Assembly: GCA_946811695.1 (NCBI GenBank)
Contig: OX328123.1
Span: forward strand, 43,303,335 to 43,367,334
DNA length: 64,000 bases
Source: Gonocerus acuteangulatus
Taxonomy: Eukaryota > Arthropoda > Insecta > Hemiptera > Coreidae
Direction of reading: 5' to 3'
Positions 37,160 through 45,419 of the stretch are shown piece by piece. Position numbers and translations under genes: made by a program. A model generated the notes under the pieces. The model saw only the letters and a program-made list of their open reading frames with translations. It was not told the origin of the DNA and did not search any database. The number at the start of each line of letters is the position of its first letter. The stretch's first letter is position 1.

Positions 37160-37948
37160 TAACAACAAATAAAAACATGCATTAATATTGTTTGACTCCT
37201 TAATAACAATTAATATTGTTTAACTGTTGTTGGACAGTAATTAGTCTAATTAATAGTTAGAATTTATAAAGCAAACGGTGAATGTATAGATTGGAACATA
37301 ATATTATTACCCACCCTCACCATTCATAGCCCGAACACAGCCCTGGTAACAACTATCACTGCACGGGGGTAGATATAAGTTCACATTTGTAATTATACAT
37401 ATATTATATAGTTAGCAAAAATATTATGTCCCTTTTATGTATATGGATGTGTGTATGTATATGTGAGTATGTCTGTGTCTGTGTGTGTGTAGTCGTATGT
37501 ATATAAATGTATATGTATCCTTGTGTGTTTGTGTATTTATGTGTGTATATGCATATATATATATGTGTTGATGCATATATATATGTGTGTGTGTGTATAT
37601 GTGGATATATATGCACATATATGGTATTATAGCTATAGTAATAATAGAATATAAAGTTATATTATTTTAAAAACTTCATTTAGACACCTTAGTTAATGAA
37701 TTTGTAATTATTTACTAAAAAACTGTAATCTATAACATTATGTTCCAATTTTTACTATTACCGTTTGCTACATATATTCTAACTACTAATTATAACATTA
37801 TGTTCCAATCTATACTTTCACCGTTTGCTTTATAAATTCTAACTATTAATTAGACTAATTAGACTAATTACTGTCCAACAACAGTCAAACAATATTAATT
37901 GTTATTAAGGAGTCAAACAATATTAATGCATGTTTTTATTTGTTGTTA

Positions 37949-37988
37949 GCACCTGATGATGGCACATTTGTGTTGAAAGGCCTAGTGC
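37949..37988 (+). ncRNA. Hammerhead ribozyme motif
   Basis: Identical core to the copy at 37120-37159 in opposite orientation: GCAC, CUGAUGA, GGCAC-auu-uGUGUU, GAAAGGCCUA, GUGC. All invariant core bases (CUGANGA, GAAA, UH) are present. Confidence 0.82.
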
Positions 37989-38526
37989 AAAATAAAGAAA
38001 ATTTGTTGGAAGACTGAATTTTGTTTCACCCTCTGGGATATATATATATATTTGTCTGTTTGCTCTGTAGTTGACCCAAATATGGTCCAATTTCAATGAA
38101 ATTTGGTAAAGAATCCATCAGTTTTTCATTGCTTGTTGTTTTTTAAATTTATTTTAGCAGTTATATTAATTTTTGACTAAAGCGGAAATCAAATAGGCCT
38201 AGAGAGCAATTTCCGCTACTCTAAGTAAGTAGCACCTAAAATCTTTCTTTTTAACATTTTTCACAAAATACTAACTATATTTATTCCAGGGTTTCCAAAT
38301 GACGCTAGGGATAAGAACGTTATTGAAACAAGACAATTTATTTGTAAGGTCTTTATGATAAAGTTTTACCGATGAAATCAAAATTTCGGGCCTCCTTAAA
38401 TATGCTCCCCTTACATTTACCCACCTGATATACTCTGTAAAACATCTTAAGTTCCAATATATTCATCTGTGGCAGAAGGTCAATTTTATAAAAACACACT
38501 TTCTTTCTTCTGTACTCTTTTATTTG

Positions 38527-38567
38527 GCTCTACATGTTTCACGTCGCTGTGACGCCTCTTCAGGAGC
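38527..38567 (-). ncRNA. Hammerhead ribozyme motif downstream of GIY-YIG frame
   Basis: Minus strand: GCUC, CUGAAGA, stem II GCGUC/GACGU, GAAA, palindrome ACAUGU then A, GAGC. Stem I GCUC/GAGC is perfect. It lies about 180 bp 3' of the GIY-YIG reading frame on the same strand, the position expected for a Penelope-like terminal repeat. Confidence 0.8.
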
Positions 38568-38747
38568 ACTTAATCTAAATAAAATAAAATATGGTTACAG
38601 CCTATTCCTTAGAGAACCTTCCGCAGGTAGGGCCACGTCTGGACTGATAAGATTAATCATGTCTACTGGGTATCAGCTATTTCAAATCGATAGTTTTAGG
38701 GTAAATGTCGATTTTCCAATGAAGTTTTTGTCATTTTATAAAATGTT

Positions 38748-39743
38748 TTAAGTCATCTTGTTTATTAAATTAAAAAATATTTTATCCAGGTATTTAATAT
38801 CTGTTTTTTTGTTGACGGTCTTTTTCCTATTTTTAATTATGTGTATATTTTCCTTAATTTTTCTTTTTATAGGGTTTTTCTCCTTATCTAATATCTTTAC
38901 CGTGTCAAAATTAAATGTGTGGCTATATTGTATCCCATGATCCACCAATGCAGTCTTGTTGTCTTTCTCATCAAGGTTTTTGGCATGTTGTTTGATTCTC
39001 TTTTTTAAAAGTTGTCCCGATTCTCCTACATACACCTTATCACACATCGCACAATCAATTTGATATATGTTATATTTGGTTTCCCTTTCTTTTAATTCAT
39101 CCTTAATTCGGCTATAGCTTTTTATGATTTTGTCGTGATATATCCAGGAGATTCTTCCTAGGTCTTTACATTTTTGTTTTATCTCATTGGCAATTATGGG
39201 ATTATAACGAAAGGTAATATAATTAACCAGCTCTAAAGTTTTCATATCTTTATTGTCGTTATCCAATTTCTGTTTATAAATATGTTCATTGTGTATGAGT
39301 TTATCTGCTACAACTCTGTTTGTATTTAAAATGTTTGTTTTCCTATCGTCAAAAAAATCATAAATTTTACTTTGTATTAATTTTCTTCTTTTTTCTTGGT
39401 TGCCTTTTATGTCGTCTATTGTTTGTGTATCCTGAAGTTTACGTTTCAGAGTATGGTTGGTGTTGTCTGTTGCAACAGTCATTTTTGTTAATTTAACTCT
39501 TTTGTTCCTATTAGAATTGTCAGTACCTATATGTTCAGTGTCATCCCTTTTCCGTTTACTATCAGAGTCTTCATAAAAATAGTCGTCCGTAAAGTTAAAA
39601 ACATTCAAGTCAAAATTGATTAAATTTAAATTTTCCTTCACATCCAATTTCTTTTTGTAAAAAACATTTCTTTCAGCTCTTTTAAGTTCCGGTTTCTTAT
39701 ACTTGATGTGGAGTTGTGGAATATATCCTTGGTCTTCAGTTTT
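38748..39743 (-). CDS. Penelope-like element C-terminal protein with GIY-YIG endonuclease
   Basis: The GIY-YIG domain nicks target DNA for Penelope-like retroelements. The minus-strand frame is open from 39743 to the stop at 38748; the first ATG is at 39647, giving 299 aa. The N-terminal half is charged and Lys/Asn-rich (KRKRDD, NRNKRVKLTKM). The C-terminal third reads KYNIYQIDCAMCDKVYVGES then GQLLKKRIKQHAKNL, the IY..-C..C-..YVGESG..L..R..QH form typical of these elements, then DHGIQYSHTFNFDTVKIL. No reverse transcriptase lies upstream in any frame, so this is a 5'-truncated copy or a separate endonuclease ORF. The hammerhead at 38527-38567 supports the assignment. Confidence 0.8.
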   Translation of the reverse strand, partial: KTEDQGYIPQLHIKYKKPELKRAERNVFYKKKLDVKENLNLINFDLNVFNFTDDYFYEDSDSKRKRDDTEHIGTDNSNRNKRVKLTKMTVATDNTNHTLKRKLQDTQTIDDIKGNQEKRRKLIQSKIYDFFDDRKTNILNTNRVVADKLIHNEHIYKQKLDNDNKDMKTLELVNYITFRYNPIIANEIKQKCKDLGRISWIYHDKIIKSYSRIKDELKERETKYNIYQIDCAMCDKVYVGESGQLLKKRIKQHAKNLDEKDNKTALVDHGIQYSHTFNFDTVKILDKEKNPIKRKIKENIHIIKNRKKTVNKKTDIKYLDKIFFNLINKMT

Positions 39744-40448
39744 TTATAAATGAATAAATAAATTTTATAAAGCTTCCGAAAGTTAACATTATACCTGCTA
39801 GTATTGTTAGATGCAAAAATATAAGTGAACAGATGTAGCTTGAGGAGTTACACCATTAAAAGGTAGAAAATATTTAGAGTTTCTTTTGAGAGGTAAACAG
39901 TATAGTTTGCTTGGGTCTAACCGGAAGTTTTCTTGGGTAGGGTAGAAGTAACGGACTGCCATTGTGAGGAGATGATGTTTCGAATCTAGCCCGAGGTGGA
40001 CATACTTTTTTTGGTCTGAAGTAAAGATTCTACTTCACCATAAGTAATAGTCCAGTCACCTAAGACAAAAAAAGGGGTTAATAATAATATTTACTATAAC
40101 TTTTATTCACATGAGTATTTTTCGGCTAGCAAATCCCTCCAATCACATTACATTTTAGACTTTTTGGGAAAAATACCTAAACTTCGAAGAGTTGTATCTC
40201 GGATTTTATTCTACCTAAAGAGTTTTCTTTGCACAAAAAGTTGAAAGTCAAAAGTTTGTAAATTTTATCTACCTATAAAAATTGTTGTCAGATGCACAAC
40301 AATTTATAAGCCAAAAACAAAAAAAAGAAGTCCGAAAATGTTAAGATTTTTTGACTGGTGCGCAGTCAGCACAAGTCTTTAGAAGCTGACAAATTGGGTA
40401 CACACTACTGGGGTGGCACGGAACAACACCCCGAAAAATCAGCGTTAC

Positions 40449-40552
40449 ACGTTTTTTTTGCGAGCTAGATGTCTAGGTGACTATAAGGGTGTATGTGGTA
40501 TTTAGCGCATTACTAATAGTGCAAAACGAAAAAAAAAAAAAAAAAAAAGTAC

Positions 40553-40584
<32 letters not shown>

Positions 40585-41053
40585 AATAAGTGTATAAGTA
40601 TATATATATAAAATGCTTCTCTAATTTACCTTCATCATAAATTCACTTACTTTAAGGAGCTGGGAATTGAAGCTGGTTACATCCTTTAAAGAAATACATG
40701 TATTTCCTGTCACAAGGACTTGAATGTTTTACCTACATAGCAATTCTTAAAAAAATTTCAATTTGTGTACTTTTTTTTTTTTTTTTTGTCCTAGGTGACT
40801 ATAAGGGTGTATGTGGTATTTAGCGCATTACTAATAGTGCAAAACGAAAAAAAAAAAAAAAAAAAAAAAGTACACAAATTGAAAATTTTTTAAGAATTGC
40901 TGTGTAGGTAAAACATTCAAGTCCTTGTGACAGGAAATACATGTATTTCTTTAAAGGATGTAACCAGCTTCAATTCCCAGCTCCTTAAAGTAAGTGAATT
41001 TATGATGAAGGTAAATTAGAGAAGCATTTTATATATATATATACTTATACACT

Positions 41054-41131
<78 letters not shown>

Positions 41132-41233
41132 TTTTTTTCTTTTCTTTTTTTTTCGTTTTGCACTATTAGTAATGCGCTAAATACCACATACACCCTTATA
41201 GTCACCTAGGACATCTAGCTCGCAAAAAAAACG
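40449..41233. repeat. Snapback repeat, arms of about 320-360 bp with extra central copy
   Basis: Ends cgttttttttgcgagctaga and its inverse. The arms contain gtgactataagggtgtatgt, tttagcgcattactaatagt, a poly(A/T) run, TA and TG/CA microsatellites and ttaaggagctgggaattgaa. Order is S-U-S-U'-S', where the middle S (40791-40869) is a third direct copy placed in the loop. Non-coding. Confidence 0.8.
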
Positions 41234-41345
41234 TCGGCACTTCCGGATTGCGTCATGAGGTCAACCTCATAAGCGGGTTTCTTTCCTATGGAGGGAGGGA
41301 GGGAGGAACCGCGCTAAAACGAGACAGAATAAACCTACCAAACGA
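41234..41345. repeat. GGAACCGCGC dispersed repeat
   Basis: Contains cacttccggattgcgtcatg, gaggtcaacctcataagcgg and ggaggaaccgcgctaaaacg, matching 42390-42510, and inversely 57895-57975 and 36869-36960. Confidence 0.65.
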
Positions 41346-41605
41346 CCTGAACGAACTGATTGCAAAAAAGTCCGACTCCTCCCGACTTATCCCTAATGTC
41401 ATTTGAAAATCATAGAATAGAAATAAACTTTTTGTTTTTATATATCTCGTGAAAATTGTCAACATCCTCTCGAACATCTCGAATGAAAGCAATATTAAGG
41501 TGTCAGGGAAACCGACAGTAGCTAACTTACACAGAAGCAGAAATTACACAATCTGGCTCTCATTCTAAAGCAAAACTCTATGCATCAATACAAAAAACAA
41601 ACATG

Positions 41606-41862
41606 AATGGGCGTATATAAGGGGGGGGGGGCTGAGAGGGCTGCACCTCCCAATCGGTAAAAATGTGTCATAAAAACCTTAAAAATAGTAATAATAAGAT
41701 CACTCAGTTCGGAAAAAAATAATTTATTTTGGGTGTAATAGCGTTTTAATTGTCTAACTATTCCAAGTTCTAGATTGTTAGTATTCCATACCCCCAAATC
41801 CTCTCAGCCCCCCGAAATTCTCCCAGCCCCTCCGAAATTATTTTCTATATACTCGTGAACAC
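41606..41862. mobile_element. G-tract MITE
   Basis: It starts tgggcgtatataagg and a G-run, has the core gattgttagtattccatacc in inverse order to 668-905, and ends with C-rich tracts. Same family as 668-905. Confidence 0.6.
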
Positions 41863-41936
41863 GTTTCTCATTTACTAGCCTTGTTTTATTGAAAAAAATG
41901 CAATCAAAATAATAGCACCCAATTAAAAAATAAGGC

Positions 41937-42206
41937 GTGCAACATAAAGAGAAAAAAAATAACTGGGGTAACAGAGACAAAAAAAAGAGGAACTACTTCA
42001 CGAGCTTGTTTGAGTTTAATATTATCAAATGTCAAGCACGTCATTTTGCTAGGTTTATGGCTGGCTCTAACGGTACTATTGTCAGGACCATAGAAAGAGG
42101 AGCAGGTAGCACAGTATTGTTCCCTCGACAAACTTCTAGCGGAGTCTGGCATATTATGTTAAATAAAACTAAAGATAATTCTGGAATCGCCTTTTCTCAG
42201 AAATAG
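41937..42206 (+). pseudogene. 89-codon orphan frame, faintly like mitoribosomal protein L2
   Basis: Reads QARHFARFMAGSNGTIVRTI then ERGAGSTVLFPRQTSSGVWH. Mitochondrial uL2m proteins have an (A)GT.(G)T(I)(L/V)R....V...LP.. stretch of similar shape. That is the only hint, and it may be coincidence. No introns, upstream exons or other L2 motifs were found. It lies between a G-tract MITE and a GGAACCGCGC repeat. Confidence 0.2.
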
Positions 42207-42389
42207 TTAATCTAATGGAAAAAAGTGTGAAGACAAGTTTTGTACATTATTGCACGATCTACAATTTTTGTCTGAACTATTTTTACCATAAAACTAAACG
42301 TTCCGCTGAAAATTCCTAAAAACCTTTTTTTTTTGCGAACTTTGACCTCGAATAAAATTGTTTGCAATCATGGGATCGATTTTTCAAGT

Positions 42390-42510
42390 CGGCTCTTCCG
42401 GATTGTTTCATGAGGTCAACCTTATAAGCGGGATTCCTCCCTATGAAGGGAGGGAGGAACCGCGCTTAAACGAGACAGAATAAACCTATGAAACGACCTG
42501 AACGAACTTT
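42390..42510. repeat. GGAACCGCGC dispersed repeat
   Basis: Contains ctcttccggattg, atgaggtcaacc, ataagcgggattcctcccta and gaggaaccgcgcttaaacga, parallel to 41234-41345. Confidence 0.65.
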
Positions 42511-42697
42511 TGACTGATGACAGTCCACACATAAATACAATAATCATCCACCTCAAAGATACAAACAGGAACAATTGCATTTAGCAGACACACATAGAAG
42601 AATTTATAAAAACATTTATAATTTACCTTGAAATAAAGTAATTGGCATGTATTTCAAAATCAAAATAAAAAAAAAATATTTGCTACGAAAATTCGTC

Positions 42698-42740
42698 TAA
42701 TATATATGTTTATTTTTATGGGTATATATATGTATATATA

Positions 42741-42784
<44 letters not shown>

Positions 42785-42810
42785 CATAAAAATAAACATA
42801 TATATTATAC
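42698..42810. repeat. Palindrome around a TA array
   Basis: atatatgtttatttttatgg followed by gtatata is mirrored as tatatacccataaaaataaa on the right, with (TA)n between. Confidence 0.85.
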
Positions 42811-42974
42811 ACGTGGAACTTACTCTATATCTTAAATATTCATGATTTTTATAATTTTTTATTACTTTAATTTTTTCATGATGATTAGATAGTTAGCCAT
42901 CGAGGTGATAAGTAAAGATGGAATGGTTGGGATTCGGCTAAATAAACCTCAATATGATTTTGTTTTAAAAAAAT

Positions 42975-43035
42975 CTATATTTCGGACGTTTCGGCTCCTC
43001 ATTGGTAGCCTTCGTCAGCTAAAATGACAAAAAAA
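42975..43035 (-). ncRNA. Hammerhead ribozyme-like motif, left arm
   Basis: Minus strand: CUGACGA, stem II GGCU-accaaugagg-AGCC, GAAA, then CGUC, so stem III is the minimal palindrome ACGU and cleavage would follow C. All core bases are present. Stem I is weak (UUUAG/CGAAA with a mismatch). Confidence 0.65.
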
Positions 43036-43621
43036 AAAAAAAGAAATTAATACAGAAACAAAAAAAATTTATAATTGTGATAGGTAACAGAACTATAGAT
43101 ACGAGTACAATTAACTTATAAAGAACATATCGTCTTAAATTCTTAGAATGAGTAGAATGAAAAAGTAAATAGGTACAATAATTGATTTTAATAGTAATTA
43201 GTAACATTAATTGATTTTACAAAGAAATAAGAAAACTACATACCAATGACAAGTATAGTAGCTAATAGTAACATTAATTAATTTTACAAAGAAATAAGAT
43301 ACTACATACCAATGGAAATGCCGAGCGGCAGAGGAAGACCAAGGTTGGCAATTAAGTAACCATTGTGAAAGTGTCTAAGGAAAAAGGAATCTACTGGGGT
43401 ATATGTAACTGGAAACAGCAGGTGGTGGGAGAAAGGGCGGTAAGGATCAAAAGGATGTTTATGACATTTTATGACAGGAAAGGAGAAAAAGGTGTTAATG
43501 GAAGGATACCCAAGGGGCATGGTAAAAATCTAGGTGGGAGGTCAGGAGAGTATTTGGAATATATTAGCGTACATAGGAGAAATGCCTTGTTGGTCAGTTT
43601 TGTAGTTTATATTGTTTTTGT

Positions 43622-43949
43622 TTAAGTTTATGTGTACACATTCCGAGATCTGTAGTCTTTTTTTGTTTCGTTGTGTAGAAAGAATTTTCGTGTCGTCGAA
43701 GTTAAAAGTGTGTTTTTGTGTAATGGTACACCATTATGGTGTATACATAGGAGAAACCATAAATGACATTCACTCACGTCTTACACAACATAAACGAACC
43801 ATCACTAATAAAGAAATAGATAAATCTGCACTTGCAAAACACGCCATTACACAAAAACACACTTTTAACTTCGACGACACGAAAATTCTTTCTACACAAC
43901 GAAACAAAAAAATACTACAGATCTCGGAATGTGTACACATAAACTTAAG
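43622..43949. repeat. Inverted duplication of about 107 bp within the composite element
   Basis: 43622-43727 is the reverse complement of 43843-43949 (shared gtgtagaaagaattttcgtg, tcgtcgaagttaaaagtgtg and tttgtgtaatgg). A 115-bp loop carries the GIY-YIG core. Confidence 0.85.
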
Positions 43950-44025
43950 AAGGCTTTACTTATCAGAACATCACACCACAAGACATAGAACAAGACATAC
44001 GGTTCACGAACTGGTTACACCCTAA
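43736..44025 (+). pseudogene. GIY-YIG endonuclease fragment, Penelope-like
   Basis: The frame reads HYGVYIGETINDIHSRLTQH, KRTITNKEIDKSALAKHAIT and QKHTFNFDDTKIL. GVYIGET..D...RL.QH is the GIY-YIG core, and DKSALAKHAI...HTFNFDDTKIL parallels DNKTALVDHGIQYSHTFNFD in the frame at 38748-39743, so the same element type is concerned. The N-terminal part of the domain (Y..C..C) is missing, replaced by the inverted duplication. Downstream the frame runs to a stop at 44025, out of phase with the RNase H frame. Confidence 0.75.
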
Positions 44026-44929
44026 AGACAACATTGAACCGACTGACGATGTTGAACTAACATGGACTTATCACATTTACACGGACGGAAGTAAAAGCAA
44101 TGACTGTGTTGGTTCTGCATACATAATACTAAAAGACGACATAACTATTGACAGCGGACAATACAGACTATCACCACTATGTACGAACAACCAGGCAGAA
44201 AACTTTGCAATTATAAAAGCAGTAGAAAAACTACATTCCATAAGTCACGACGGAGACACATGTATAATATACACTGACAGCAAGACAAATATAGCGCGCA
44301 TATACAACAACCAAAGTCATAACGAACAGACTGAACACATTAGAACACTACTTATTATGTGCAAACAGAAAAATATGACAGTTACAATAACCTGGATTAA
44401 AGGACATTCTGGACTATTAGGGAACGAGACAGTTGACTTACTCGCAAAATCAGCTTCGAAGGACAAGACATTGCCTATATCTTACTGTAAACTTACATCA
44501 CAGGCTATAAAAACACTACTAAGAGACGAATCAATGCGAAGATGGGACGAATGATGGACGAACACAACTAAAGGAAGACATTTACCCAAATTCATACCTA
44601 CAATACTCAACAGACAAAAATTAACACTTAACAACTTTAAAATGACTCAATTTATATCAGGACATGGACCGACGAAAATTTATTTATACAGATTTAAACT
44701 TATAACGACTAACACATGTAAATGCGACAATATAACTGAACAGACTTACGACCATCTCCTGTATGACTGTACATTACTGGACGGACCCAGGACAAAACTC
44801 ATTAAGGACATTACCTTACAGGACGGAACTTGGCCCACTGACAAACCTGACTTATTACTTACATGTTTTAAGGAATTTGATGCATTTATTAAACAGCTGG
44901 ACCTAAACAATTTTAATCAACTCATCTGA
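43949..44929 (+). pseudogene. LINE-type RNase H domain with C..H..C tail, one internal stop
   Basis: RNase H removes element RNA during second-strand synthesis. One frame open from 43949 reads HIYTDGSKSNDCVGSAYII (D), LCTNNQAENFAIIKAVEKL (E), CIIYTDSKTNI (D) and TWIKGHSGLLGNETVDLLAK (H, D), so all catalytic residues are present. Codon 44552-44554 is TGA in RRWDE*WTNT (TGG expected). The same frame then continues to CKCDNITEQTYDHLLYDCTL, a C.C..H....C tail typical of R1/Loa/I-group LINEs, and stops after 44929. The frame begins exactly where the right arm of the inverted duplication ends. Confidence 0.85.
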
Positions 44930-45141
44930 ATGCCCACATATGTACTATGTTATTTACATATGTATATATTTTTGTTTATTTACATTTTTATTTTCTTTTA
45001 TTAGTTTTCGTTTTATTTTTATTATTGTCATTTAATTTCATTATTCGTATTAATTGTAAAAGAATTCATTATTTTTAGTACTTGCCTAATCAAAATAAGT
45101 GTAGTATCCAAAAAGGATGGCATACGTAGTTGAATAAACTC

Positions 45142-45168
45142 CCACGCTGGAGGGTTCCTCCAGCGTGG
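45142..45168. repeat. Perfect 12-bp hairpin at the 3' end of the RNase H unit
   Basis: ccacgctggagg pairs with cctccagcgtgg around GTT. A decayed version occurs at about 48282-48312 (actcccacgatggacgg / ccaacgtg). It probably belongs to the LINE 3' UTR. Confidence 0.6.
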
Positions 45169-45267
45169 AAAACATGAAAAAAAAAGTTAATTGTACTCTT
45201 ATCTATAGTTCTGTTACCTATCACATTTATAAATGTTTTTTTGTTTCTGTATTAATTTCTTTTTTTT

Positions 45268-45322
45268 GTCATTTTAGCTGACGAAGGCTACCAATGAGTA
45301 GCCGAAACGTCCGAAATATAGT
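45268..45322 (+). ncRNA. Hammerhead ribozyme-like motif, right arm
   Basis: Plus strand: CUGACGA at 45278-45284, stem II GGCUAC-caauga-GUAGCC (6 bp), GAAACGUC at 45304-45311. Stem II is one base pair or more stronger than in the left arm. Stem I is weak, as on the left. Confidence 0.7.
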
Positions 45323-45419
45323 TTTTTTTAAAACATAATCATATTGAGGTTTATTTAGCCGAATCCCAACCATTCCATCTTTAGTTACTTTAATTTTTTG
45401 TTAGTGGTTTCTTACCGCC

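Larger units (their letters stand above)
37075..38037. mobile_element. Inverted-arm, hammerhead-bearing element (Penelope-like LTR pair)
   Basis: Arms 37075-37310 and about 37793-38037 are inverted, sharing cagagggtgaaac at the outer ends and cagtcttcc, tgttgttagcacctgatga, gcatgtttttatttg and caccgtttgctttata. The right arm has an extra partial copy (37735-37792). The centre is a TG/TA-rich low-complexity tract with no protein. Each arm holds one hammerhead motif. Penelope-like retroelements carry such motifs in their terminal repeats; here no reverse transcriptase is left. Confidence 0.75.
42912..45385 (+). mobile_element. Composite Penelope-like/LINE element between inverted hammerhead arms
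   Basis: The left arm 42912-43115 and right arm 45186-45385 are inverted and about 94% alike by eye. They share ccgaatcccaaccattccat, gaggtttatttagcc, ttttagctgacgaaggctac and a(c)tatagttctgttacctatc. Between them lie unrecognised sequence (43116-43620), a small inverted duplication with GIY-YIG coding (43622-43949), LINE-type RNase H plus zinc-finger tail coding (43949-44929) and a 3' hairpin (45142-45168). RNase H is not part of known Penelope-like proteins, so the unit is either a fusion, one element inserted in another, or a new architecture. Confidence 0.65.
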
